A stretch of 64,000 nucleotides of DNA, taken from NCBI GenBank assembly GCA_964019165.1, contig OZ025277.1, forward strand, positions 13,757,482 through 13,821,481. The letters run 5' to 3'. The DNA comes from Mastigias papua (lineage: Eukaryota > Cnidaria > Scyphozoa > Rhizostomeae > Mastigiidae). Positions 11,901-22,681 of this stretch are shown here, in pieces (within the stretch, counting starts at the first letter, position 1; every line of letters starts with the position of its first letter). The notes below the pieces were generated by a model that was given only the letters and a program-made list of their open reading frames with translations, did no database searches and had not been told where the DNA came from. Position numbers and translations under genes: made by a program.

Positions 11901-14900
11901 TGTATTCCATGTATAGCGTGATCTTTTCTTTTCAACAGGAGCAGGTCAGTAAAATGTCATATAATGAGAAGTCTGATATTTGGTCTTTGGGATGCTTACT
12001 GTATGAACTCTGTGCTCTGCATCCACCATTTCTAGCCATGGATCAGCACTCTTTAGCTTTGAAGATTCGCGACGGAAAATTTAAGCCGTTGCCAAATCAG
12101 TTTTCTGGGGAGCTGGGTGAATTCATAAAATGGATGCTACAAGTTAATGTGAGTAGTTTGGAGAAATTTTTGTCTGTTCTGTTAGCAATATAATCTGTTA
12201 CTTGTTATGCTTTTGTAGACTTGGTAGTGGTATCTTGAAAAGATTTGGTCTTTTTTCAATTTTCTAATATGTACTGTGTATACTGAACTAAACATCGTGA
12301 ACCCATGCTCGCAATGGATTGATCACTACCCGAAATCTAGTGCCCAATCCCTGTATACCTAGATCTTATAGCATGCAATGGAGTAAAGTATTTAGTTGCA
12401 ACTTTCACATACGTTTTAGAATAGATAGCATGGAGCAGAGCCTATTTTAAGGCAAGTTTCCAAGAACGAGCCATGCACGGATTGTTGGTGATCACGCGCT
12501 TTGAACCTCCGACATTGCAAGTAGAACATTCGGTTCTTTTGACGATACGTTTAAAGTATCGCAAAATTTTATCGTAGTGAACTTCAGAGTTTTAACATTA
12601 TCAAATGCTGATCTCACTTTTAATTATGTCCTTCACCGCACTCTTGTTGTCCAAGACCGCAAAGTGTGCACAAGATCACACCAGAATATGCCCTGGCTTG
12701 AAGACTGAAAATATCAAGAAGAAGAAATTATGTTCGGTAAATGGTAAAGAAAAAGCCGAAAACGTTGAGAAATGTCTACTCTACAGGATTCTGCAAAGCG
12801 ATTAAAAAATTTTCCAGACTTCATCAGATACATGAGTAGCTGACCGTTGGGTCAACCAAGCAATAATTACGATGCTAACGAACTTACTCCTTCTGATAAT
12901 AAAGCTCTTGAACGAAAAAGTTAAGATGAAATAATAAACTAATGACTTTTTATTTACATTTGGGCTTGGTCGAAGATGTTGTTTCCTGTTAAATACAGTT
13001 TCTTGGAATTTATTTGCACGTCACATACGATAGTTAGCTCGAAATTCAATGTGCAAAACCATAGCATTTTTTAACTTTATGAATGGGCAGCAGAATTTCG
13101 CCCAGTATACTATAAGCTGTCGCTTAGGACACAGAAATTTAGAATACTGGGCGAAAAGACAATGTTAATACCATACCCATAGGCAGAACTGACATCAAAA
13201 AAGACACTAAAGCTATGTAGTTGGAGTTTATTTTGTGCTTAGACAATTAACAATTAGTAGTCGACAGTGAAAGGTGGGACTTTGTTTTATAGCAGTACAA
13301 AATAATCTCCTTAACTATTATTTTCGGTAATTTTCACAACAGTTTCTAATTTAAGTAATAAACAATGAGCAAATCTTTAACAAGAGGACCATGTGAACAA
13401 AGTAATTCCTTAACAGGAGCACAAGAAGATGAAGAAAAACCTCCGATCTAATTAAAGTAAACACATTGGAACTGTATCAATCTCTGTATATTTTTATAAT
13501 TAAGTCTGCTTTTCAAAAGTATTTCCCCGTGATTGTTGGCAGGGTCTAAAATAAGGGAAAGCTGAAAAACCGCTGCTTGACAGACCTTAAGAGTTTATAG
13601 GTGAAGTCCAATGGTCAGCTTTCGAGACATGCACCTGTTTCTATAAAGGACGCTTTTTTAGTCTCATGCCCTTCTATGCTTCTGTTCCTTTTGAAAAAAC
13701 AAAATAACTTCGTAACTCATTTTAATTTTTAAGAGAACTATTAGTGGAAAAGACCTCTGTCTTTTAGGCCCTGAATATGGGAATTTTTCTAACCTTTTCT
13801 GGTTTTCGAGTACTGGTGTCTTATAGAAAGTGCGCAAAATTTAGCTCAATGAGCAGTTTAGTATGCTTCTGGTACCAAAAATGTGGATTTGTTTATTGAT
13901 CTTATAATTATGTTGCAGGACGAAAAAAGGCCCAGTATCGACGATATATTAAATCATCCTTCAGTTGCTAAGAATGGCAGCGGATCCAATGCGAAGGAAA
14001 GGAAACAGAGTTCCACTGATTTACTGTGAGGATCCATTTGTTTTTTACCGTAGCCACTGTTGCATAACTGCACGGCCCTAATGCATATTTATCGTCTAAA
14101 CATAAAGGTACCTCCACGAGGTTCTTTTCCGTGTTTCCTTTCTTTTTGATGTCAAGTACTATTCATATCTTTTAAAACTCTTCCAGGACAGCACAGCTCC
14201 GAAGGAAGGAAGAAGCTCTGAAGACCAAAGAGAAGCTACTGCAAGACAGAGAGCGGGAGCTGGAAAGTAAGCTTTTCGCATACTATGCCCGTGGATACTA
14301 ACGTTGTGAAGGGTACACAAGTGCCCTTAAAACTGTTGCAGTGCGCTTTTGGATCACACAAAAACATTAAGAATTGGGAATTATTGAAATAGAGAAAGAT
14401 CTCTCCGTAAAATTCTATCCAAAGCCGAATTAAAAGTTAAGGTTACACTTAAGATACTCGGCTCATTTTTATTGCTTTACTATGATATTGCAATATGAAC
14501 AGTCGTTACGGTTGTAATCCTCTGAAGGGTGTATCACTCGCAGAAAAGCGTATGAGATTTTTTGGTGATTTTTATAACTTTTGTGTGATTCTCGTTATTT
14601 TTTGTGACTTTTTGTGAATTTTTTTATTGTTTTGTGATTCTTTATCATGAGTTACAGGGATCTCTGTGATTTTTTTTGTAACTTTTTGATATTTTTTCGC
14701 AAAGAGTACGAGATTTTTCCGGGTGATATTCCCCTCAAAATTCTCTATCTCATTTCAATCAATGTTTTGGATAACCACTAGACTACCCTATCAGGTTGAC
14801 AATTTGAATTTAGCACAAATATTATCTGCACTAACTGTTAACTCCTCATACTGACTGCTTGTCTGAGATCATCTTTATTGGCAATTGGCAGGACGAGAAC

Positions 14901-15944
14901 GGCTATTGGCGGAAAGGGAAACAATCGTGGCTGAGAAGCTTGCAAGGTATATTTATTTGAAGTTTTTTTTCTATTGAGCAAATGGCCTACTTTTCGGTCC
15001 ATTTTCTGTATAGTAACGTACTGTGTGGAGGCGTGCAAACACAGAATAAGGATTAAACTAAAAGGCAACTCACTGCTTTTGAGAGTACACTTTTTTTAGT
15101 GTGCATGCGTTTGTACATGAAACTTGCAAAAGAGGTAAAGCAACTAAAGAAAGTCTTCGCCGTAGTCGCTCGCTGTGACTTGAAAATAAGGTTTAGCAAA
15201 GTGTTATTGATATCCGTGTATTTGTGCCGAAATTACACGTTAGTAAAGCATCAGATGTTGACACGAGTTGTCCTTCTGTCTATTCCTTATTCTTTGATGC
15301 AGTTACGAGGAGTCACGGGAGCCTATACCCCTGCCCCTTCTCGTCAAAAGCATAAGAGTTTCCTTTGCCGCGGAAAATTATGACTGTTTATTAACTTTCT
15401 ACAGGGTAGATTAGCTTATCATTTTCATTAAAACTAAAAGTATTGAAATCGTTAGAGACATAATAATATTTCTTCCATTTCTACATCTGAAATGTGTTTT
15501 TCCATCTATATCCTCTGTAAAAAGTTTTCAGTGTGCCTTGTTTGTGGATTGGAAACGTGTCAAGGAAAATTCTTAATTGAACGCCTGTGCGTGAACGTTG
15601 TGATTTTTCAAATCGAATCTGTCACTAAGCATCAATACACATCGATATATTACATTGATAATTGTTATAGGCTGGAAAGATTGGCTCAGGATACCCAATC
15701 CAGCGGATATTCATCTGACGATCACATGAACCTCAAACGACCGAAACGGAGTCAAGTGCTACCACATGGACAAGAAAATGATTTTCGTCCTTATTATCAA
15801 GACAGAAGGCATATAGCTCCTGATGAACTTCGACGCATAGATGGCAATAAATGTGGGACAGAATTTGTGCCTTTTGAGAACCTAGCTGGTGATAGGCACA
15901 ACTGGAAAAAGGCTGGTAGACTGATCAGGGATTCCTTAAGGTAA
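8931..15944 (+). CDS. NEK2: NIMA-related kinase 2 (NEK2), complete, eight exons
   Basis: Serine/threonine kinase of the centrosome that promotes centrosome separation at mitotic entry. Exons: 8931-9029, 9341-9558, 10786-11020, 11939-12148, 13919-14025, 14187-14266, 14892-14946, 15671-15944; lengths sum to 1278 bp, 425 residues (human 445), with all phases consistent. Kinase domain: glycine loop GSGSYG (16-21), VWKEL lysine Lys38, HRDLKPAN with catalytic Asp141, DFG Asp159, activation segment [16 protein letters not shown], then [34 protein letters not shown] starts like vertebrate NEK2. Exons 6-8 encode a highly charged heptad region ([20 protein letters not shown]) matching the NEK2 leucine zipper. 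The C-terminal tail is divergent and I see no KVHF-type PP1 docking motif. The stop TAA overlaps a splice-donor-like AAG|GTAAAA, so an extra 3' exon is possible. Confidence 0.96.
11633..11832. mobile_element. MITE-like element with 12-bp inverted ends in NEK2 intron 3
   Basis: CTGGCCTTGCCC at 11633-11644 is mirrored exactly by GGGCAAGGCCAG at 11821-11832, flanked on both sides by cctac. The 200-bp body has no coding potential and is GC-richer than the intron around it. The ends and flanks suggest a small non-autonomous DNA transposon, but the superfamily is unclear, and the element may be part of a slightly larger one. Confidence 0.4.
12605..12805 (+). CDS. Putative small secreted cysteine-containing peptide, nested in NEK2 intron 4
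   Basis: An ATG-initiated 66-codon ORF. Residues 1-19 form a textbook signal peptide ([19 protein letters not shown]), and the remainder is basic and carries four cysteines at 21, 29, 43 and 57, enough for two disulfides. An AATAAA polyadenylation signal follows 93 bp after the stop. There is no intron. The family is not recognised; size and layout are those of secreted peptides such as venom components, antimicrobials or peptide ligands, and nothing in the sequence chooses among these. It lies on the same strand as NEK2, inside a 1770-bp intron. A random ORF with a hydrophobic start is the alternative. Confidence 0.45.
   Translation: MLISLLIMSFTALLLSKTAKCAQDHTRICPGLKTENIKKKKLCSVNGKEKAENVEKCLLYRILQSD
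12898..12903 (+). terminator. Polyadenylation signal AATAAA after the nested peptide ORF
   Basis: Canonical hexamer 93 bp after the stop of the small secreted ORF, inside NEK2 intron 4. A second AATAAA-like hexamer occurs about 30 bp further on. In AT-rich DNA such hexamers are frequent, so support is only positional. Confidence 0.35.
13096..13156. repeat. 13-bp perfect inverted repeat in NEK2 intron 4
   Basis: TTTCGCCCAGTAT (13096-13108) and its exact reverse complement (13144-13156) are separated by 35 bp. The pair would form a cruciform or RNA hairpin. It may be the remnant ends of a small DNA transposon. Confidence 0.6.
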
Positions 15945-18207
15945 AATCGATATTGTGACTTAAACGATTGCAGTTTAGTTGCTATCGCAACTGAATAACG
16001 AAAATGGGCAAGAACGTTGCGTAGTCCAAATTAACAGGTAGAGGAAACAGTGCTGGAATCGCGTAAAAGGATCCATTTTCTTAAGCTCTTCGCGCACTAT
16101 TTGGGATAGAGAGACGCATGCATTATTTAAGGAAAAAGTCATCAAAAAGCCAAAAATACTAGTAGTCTTAAACATAACGTAGGAAGTTTAGTTTTCGTGT
16201 CGACACTTTGGTCAAGTGAACATTCAAAAGAAACAGGCTATTTGTTGATAGCAAGAAATTGGTATCTCTTGATGACAGTCTAGTCATTGAATCTGCAAGT
16301 GTCACACCGTTCATAGACTATATCAACAGCGATAGGGGCAAGATCAACAGTGATAGGGGCAAGATCAACAGTGATAGGGGCAAGATCAACAGTGATAGGG
16401 GCAAGATCAACAGTGATAGGGGCATGATCAACAGTGATAGGGGCAAGATCAACAGTGATAGGGGCAAGATCAACAGTGGTAGGGGCAAGGCAATATATTT
16501 TTCAAAAAAGTATCAATCTTTTATAGTTTGAAACAGAAAAAGTCATTGGCATAACACTTCTGCCTATCAGTGATTGGCTAACAGTGCTACACCATCATAG
16601 ATATCTTAATGAGTCTTGAAAATGAAAGAGAACGTAAAGTAGGACATTTGTAGTTCCCCACAAAGGGCAACAGTAGTTCAATAGATTTCCATTTACAATT
16701 CCTACTGAATAGTTAATTCTATACTTTTTCAAAGCCTTCCATTATTACCATGTAAATATATTGTGTGAAACTTAGCTTAGGCATCTTATAATATTTCTTT
16801 TAATGTAAGTTTTGTATATATACATATAAAAACATTTGTTTGCTATGCATATGTTAAAGAAAAGAGTGTATCATAAAAATATTAACATTTTTGCATAAAC
16901 TGGACTTTCTAGAATATATATGAGAACTGATGTCAATATGATATGTCATTATGAGTGCTGGTTGGCCATGTGACTACCCTGCAAGTCATACAATAACAGC
17001 AAATGCTACTCCAGTACCATGCTCTTTAGCATGACATGGCCAAATAACAACACAGAACTCTACACACAATATCTCATGAAAGATTTTCATTAGATTTGCT
17101 TGAAGCAAAATATAAGGTGATACTAAGCATGTGATCAAGTTAATATTTAAACCATTTGACAATCCAATAAGTAGCAAACAGATAAAGATGCCATTTTCCA
17201 TCTGGAGAGGCAAGGGAATGGCAAATCATTTGTTTAGTGATTTCAAAGTCATACGATATAAAAAAATATGCCTAAAAATACAGCATAATAATTACTCATT
17301 CATTTTGTCATCATGGTGATTTGCCAAACTTGTCAACACAAAGGTCACAGGACTTAGCATACCACTTGCACTAATGTTGACTGCCTGAAATAATTAAACA
17401 CAAGTCATTTGTAGAGGACTTTATTGCAGTTCAACCCTGGTTGAGTTTTACCCCCAAGATGAAATGGAAAAATTCCTCTTGTGTTTACACGTGATTTTTC
17501 AACCCTTGGCAAGTTTCATCTGCTGTTGCTGCTGCCATACTCAATCATGACTGGAGACTCAGCAGCCAAAAATCCACCCAAAGTTGAAAGAGATTTGCAG
17601 TTATTTCAAAATCTTCCCCCAGGTTGAAACAGTGAGTTGGACTCACCCTGGGATAAGATTTTCCCATGTAAACACTCTCACAAATTATATTAGTTTAATC
17701 TCTTGGCCAAGTTGAAACTCAACACTGGTGTATCCTGCTTCTCAAAACAGCTTGCTACATTTGCTGTATTCTAACCCCTTTATAATTTCTGGGAAATAAT
17801 GGAGCAGGACTAATACAAAATCATTTGAAAACAAGTCATGCCTGCTTAAAAATTGTGTCAAAAAGAAAGAAAGAAACAGATGATCTAGTAAGATGCTTGG
17901 ATGAAAAATTTCCTTCAAATATACCCAACACTTTATCGGTCCTAGTTCACCAACGAAGCTTGAAACTTGATTTGCATAACAAATGCTTTACCATGTTATG
18001 GATTTTGCTTCTAAATTCTTCTACATTGTATTGAAAATTCTACATTAGATTGAAAATTCTTCAACATTATAAAGCTGTAAAATAAAGACAATCAACTTTG
18101 CGACACTTGGATTTTCCCCTGCTTGACTCTAAATTTCTAAAACACATTGTCAACTGCAAAAAGTTAACACCGTTCTGTTTTCGAAATACACAAGGCTCTT
18201 CCTCTAT
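15945..18207. other. Gene-poor stretch between NEK2 and SMIM12
   Basis: Apart from a 21-bp minisatellite near its left end, this stretch shows no convincing exon on either strand. It probably contains the NEK2 3' untranslated region and the SMIM12 3' untranslated region (a minus-strand AATAAA lies at 17420-17425). Short ORFs here have no splice context. Confidence 0.5.
16322..16489. repeat. 21-bp minisatellite, eight copies
   Basis: Exactly eight 21-bp units (atcaacagtgataggggcaag) with only four single-base differences among them. The period is a multiple of three and the array is open in the forward frame (repeated INSDRGK), but the surrounding frame has no ATG and no splice context, so I regard it as noncoding. 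Confidence 0.95.
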
Positions 18208-18489
18208 TCAATCCTGTGTATACACTCCAGGTTTTAGATTTCTATCTAGCACACTCCGTGGAATGTCCTTGCGCTCCTTAAGACTAACTACTTGTGTTGG
18301 TTCTGTTGACAACGTTTCTAATTGTCTGTCGCCTCTTGCTTCGAGTGTACTTTGGGCCTGAATCTTGCCTCGATCTTTATCACGCACATTTGTTTCTATC
18401 AAGTATCCTATCGTTCCAACTACCACAGCTGCAGGAAATACTAGGTAAGGAGCATAACTTCTCCCGGCAGCTAACAAAACAGGCCACAT
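18208..18489 (-). CDS. SMIM12: Small integral membrane protein 12 (SMIM12)
   Basis: A 93-residue ORF from the ATG at 18489, the family length (human 92). The N-terminal block MWPVLLAAGRSYAPYLVFPA aligns residue for residue with the human start (MWP...R-YAPY--FP-A), followed by VVVGTIGYLIE, which completes a single transmembrane helix (about residues 12-30). The C-terminal half has RGDRQLETL, TQVVSLKER and VLDRN, matching RREDRKLDEL, TQVVSLKDK and VLNRN of the vertebrate protein. The molecular role of the family is unknown. The coding region is a single exon, and any 5' untranslated exon would lie at higher coordinates. Confidence 0.95.
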   Translation of the reverse strand: MWPVLLAAGRSYAPYLVFPAAVVVGTIGYLIETNVRDKDRGKIQAQSTLEARGDRQLETLSTEPTQVVSLKERKDIPRSVLDRNLKPGVYTQD

Positions 18490-18900
18490 CTATACTTGAA
18501 TTCGCTATACTTGTTTCAGGTATTACTTACGTCGAAGGTTCGGACTAAACTGTCTCCATCTCATTTTATTACGCAATATACTCAGCAATACTTGAGGACG
18601 AGGCTAGCATTTTCTCTCTAGCCCTATGCGAGGTCGTGCGAAATGGCTTCAACTAACCAAATTTCGAGAAGAAACAACCCTTTTACAAGCACAATACGGT
18701 GAAAGTAGACAATAGTGACGAATTTGTCTGATGCATCTGTATTTATCCCTTGCTTAAACCACAAAAGGTGCCCATTCATGTCCATAACAAGAAATTCCCT
18801 TGTCTCTTTGTCCGTCACTTTAAGGAAGTGGTTTCTGATGGTCTGCATTATCCACCAATGTATTCCTAGATCATTGGCAACAGGTTATTGTTTGTTGGGT

Positions 18901-19807
18901 TTAAACGTCGTGATGAGCATTAACAAGTGTATGTTCCAGGGTAACAGGTGGATCAGTCTGTGAGATGGTTTCATAGCCATCTTCGAAGCCGACAATAGCT
19001 GTCAAACAAGACCCGCCTAATTTGGTCCAAGCTTTGTGTTCCACGTGGCTCTTTTCAGAACAGTCCTTTCGTCCCAGAACATCTCTCTCATAGAAGAACA
19101 TAGAGTGGTGGTTCCACACTGGGAACAACTCTGAAATCTGCTGTATTAATGATAAAACAGATCTTTACATTTTGAAAAGGTACGCATTTTGGAGATTTAC
19201 TTATCACTATTATTCAATCATGTAGCAGAATTTCATCATTTGAGCCCTGAAACAGGTGATGTTCTACAGATGAAGGTAGCTTTTTTAGATCGACCAGGAA
19301 GTAGCTTTTCGGGGAATTTTTACATAATATTAATCGAGGCTTACGAAGAGATCGATGGAAATATCTGAATACATGACGAAATAGGATGCATAGAAGAAAC
19401 TGGGTAAAAGTTTCACCGGTGGGAACAATTTAACCTCTTGTCTCGCTAATTAGAAACGATGGGGAGGTAACTGATTGGTGTCGGCTTACATAATGAGTAA
19501 ATTGTAGAAGATCTGTCATGTTTCTCTGCATAGTCCTTTTTCAACACTCTTAGCCAAGCAAATAAGTATACTACATTTTCATTTGGAAAAGAGGCTGTTT
19601 AAAACTATCGAATTTTGCTGCCAGTTTGACACTGCCGTTCACTTTGTTTCACAACAAGATCTGTCGCTCCAGATTTTTTCTCATCGCCTTTTAGCCTCAT
19701 TAGATGATCACTGCTTGCTGCTGTTTTCTCGGAATCTGTAAACTCCAGCTTACTGCTTTTTGGGCCTTGAGCACCGTGGTTTACGAGTGTCAAAACAAAG
19801 TACACAG
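18901..19807 (-). CDS. Candidate two-exon 3' end of an unidentified gene
   Basis: Two minus-strand pieces join in phase. The first, 19807-19754 (VYFVLTLVNHGAQGPKS), lies after an acceptor-like ag and ends at a GTAAGC donor in phase 1. The second, 19130-18901, begins after cagatttcag in phase 1 and reads LFPVWNHHSMFFYERDVL and later KAWTKLGGSCLTAIVGFED to a stop. Amino-acid composition looks protein-like (balanced Trp, Cys, Gly) and splice sites are plausible, but I recognise no family and no upstream exon. The first piece is hydrophobic and could be the end of a signal peptide or membrane helix. It lies upstream of SMIM12 on the same strand. Confidence 0.3.
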
Positions 19808-20927
19808 CTGTATCTCAGCGTTTCGTGGTAAATACACAACATTTTGTACAGTGGCAGATTGTGCCGTTCTCTCGCACAACTGGATGCAGGAGATGTTCAG
19901 GTAAAATGGAAACAAGTGAATAACGTCCAAGCGGCAAACGCATTAAAAAGTCAGATCTGAACGGTAAGATCTTTCAGCTACATTCATGTGACCTTCCATG
20001 AACTCTGCTGTTTATGGAAAGAGGATTGGGGCCTATTGTAACAGTTACGCATATCCAATGGCAGCGTCGTGTCGTGATATATCTCTTACAGAGAACTGCA
20101 AGTTATGATTAGGGATAGCGAACGCAGCTTTTTAAGTAAGTTAAGAATGTTCAATGTCGGATTTCTGAGACCTAAGAATGTAGATAAGTTCATGTGTGCA
20201 TTTAAAATTCCGATATTCATGCAATACCATTATTTCTTATTCAATTTGTATATATTTTTGTATTAGTTTATGTATTCCATCTAATGTTGTATTTGTGTAG
20301 TGCCTATCTGTCTGTGTAGCACTCTTGTTTTACACGGACTCAAATATTCTTGCTGAGAAAATCTTAAGAATGTGTTACTGAAGTCATGAGAAAGCTAGGA
20401 GCCAGTACTGGACCAAACAACTTACTGATAAAAGATGTGAATCAAGCTCTCAAAACTGTAGCAAACCTGTCCATTAACTGTGTTATATTTTAACCCTCTG
20501 CAAAACAGCGTTGATACGATGGTCAGAAAACCTTTTGGACATTTGAAGGATCCCCATTTCTCTAAAAAACAATACTCCATAGGAATGATACAAATTAATT
20601 GAAAAGTTCTCTCCAACTCAACAGGTTCGTTTGTACTGCAATGGTTCCCTGAGCTCTGGCTGAGTTATTCTACTCCGAGTGTTCCCATCATGTTTCATCG
20701 ACGTTTGTTTCTGTGATATATCTTAGTGTTAAATCTAGCATATTATGGTTGAAAGGAAATATTTGCAAACTAAAAAGCCTTCTTAACTAGTTCCTCCCCA
20801 TATGTATGGCCCCTTTCCAGTAGTTGCAGACGATACCTTGAACAGTCTTAGAACCTTGTTGGATTGCAATGCCAGAGAAAGAAGGCGCACTTTCTATAGC
20901 TAGATGGATTGTGGATTCAGAGTCGTG

Positions 20928-21072
20928 CAGGGACGCCTACGCTGGGGGGTTGGGGGGGCAGCTGCCCTCCTGCCCTTGTCCAAGGACTTAATTATTTTAG
21001 TGCAAAGATGCTTATGACGCGCCCTCTATAGGAACCTTGCCCCCTTGCCCTCGGTTCGGGCAGGCGTCCCTG
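20928..21072. mobile_element. hAT-type MITE, 145 bp
   Basis: Ends CAGGGACGCCTACGC and, on the opposite strand, CAGGGACGCCTGCCC form terminal inverted repeats of the hAT type (CAGGG start). Flanking octamers gagtcgtg (20920-20927) and gagtcgta (21073-21080) match at seven of eight positions, the 8-bp target duplication expected of hAT insertions. The body is noncoding. Confidence 0.8.
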
Positions 21073-22681
21073 GAGTCGTATGCCAATTATAGAAAGAGCA
21101 CATCTCAAAAAGAGATCAGGGTTCATTCATTGCTTGGCAGCAACCTCGTGTTTCGCAATTTCTCAGCGGTGAGAGCTGAATATAAAGCCGTGGTGGGAAC
21201 GAAGCTTTATGTCCAGGATGTATATCAAATATTAATGAGCCTATAGGATGATGCAACCGAACTTTATCAGCTGTGCCATGGTTGATAGTATGCTAGGCCT
21301 TCTTGCAGAGCGCTTTAGGTTAGAGCTGAGGTGCTCGTAGATCAATAACAATTGTTAGCTTGACCAGGGTGGCAAATGCCCCCTGGAGTAACTGGCATTC
21401 TGTCATTTACTCAGACGATTCTTGGAAATACGATATGGATAGTAGGCGGTAAATCTAATTTTTCATAAGTGGGCAAGTTTATCCCTTATGGCCCCTTGCT
21501 TACAGATTTACAAATTGCCGCAGTTCATCAAACAAGATGAGTAAGGGACTCTAAAGCTTTAGTAGAAAAGTCCTCTTGATACATTTACCATGTCTCTTGA
21601 CCCTCTGGATAATTTACATCTCTTGGAGCTTGTAGAAGTGTCCTCAGACAAGACATTTTTTGGTTCAGAACAGAAATAATTCAAATTTTGATTTATTTAT
21701 ATCCTCATAAGATAATGATTGCAATTAGCACAAAATCACTTGCATAGAGTTGCAGGGAAAGAATCACAAGTCGTGATCTTCGAGAGGGGTGGGGGGGGGG
21801 ATAAAAAGTTGTCTATGTGATCATATAGAACTGGCCAACAACAAAGAGAGGAAACAGCTAATAAGTTCTACTTTGTCTTGTTTTTCTTGCACTTGGAGGA
21901 GATCGGGTGCCAGACGAGTTTTTTGCTTATAGTTCTTGCGCCGTAAAACTAAAAGCTCAACAGACTGTCTACTCCATATTAACTACTCTTGCAAAGTATA
22001 CAGGCGTAGGTAATATTTGCAAAGATGTATCAGGGCATTCATCATCTATCAAAGTTAAGTCTAATAGTTTCCATATCCTGCTATCCAACGGATGACAGAG
22101 CATCTGTCCACAGCCGGACACGCCGTTTGTATTTCCTCCTAGATCTTGAGCTCTCTGTTACCAAGCGCTGACCGAACCTGAGTAAAATTCGTCAATAGAA
22201 CACCTCGTTGTGGCTATTCTCAGGAGAGACGAACACGTGAAGGGAACAAAGCAGACGATGTGCTCCCAATAATTGGGATTTCCTCCTCTTTTGTCCACCT
22301 GCAGGTTGTAGTTAGGGTCAGCCCATACAAACTTGCATCTATTGTGATTGGTCTAACCTGCTGTACATAAAAATCCAATGAACTGATTGGTCAAAGGGGT
22401 CTCACCCAACCACAATCAATGATCTTGGTCTCTCAGTGTGCCTGGTATGAGGGAATCTCCATACATGCATCGATAAATCCATTGGCTGATGGAATGGCGA
22501 GCAGTTGCTGATTGGCTGAGCAGGCATGTCCTTGTGGCCTATGCGAACAATGAAGAGTTTTCAAATTTTAGAAATGATCTTGTTTTGGTCGCGTTGTAGC
22601 ATCAGGTGTTTTGTATAAAGGGACTTTTATTATATGCCACGATGTCTGTTAGTTTTCTCAAACTGCTCAAGTAGTAAGTAC
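21073..22681. other. Intergenic stretch upstream of FBXO11
   Basis: No supported gene. A poly-G run lies at about 21786-21799. The final few hundred bases before the FBXO11 start must contain its promoter, but no single element stands out. Confidence 0.45.

Noticed and set aside
16259..16531. ORF over the 21-bp minisatellite as a repeat protein
   Set aside because: It begins at TTG, has no ATG, and is open only because the period is a multiple of three.
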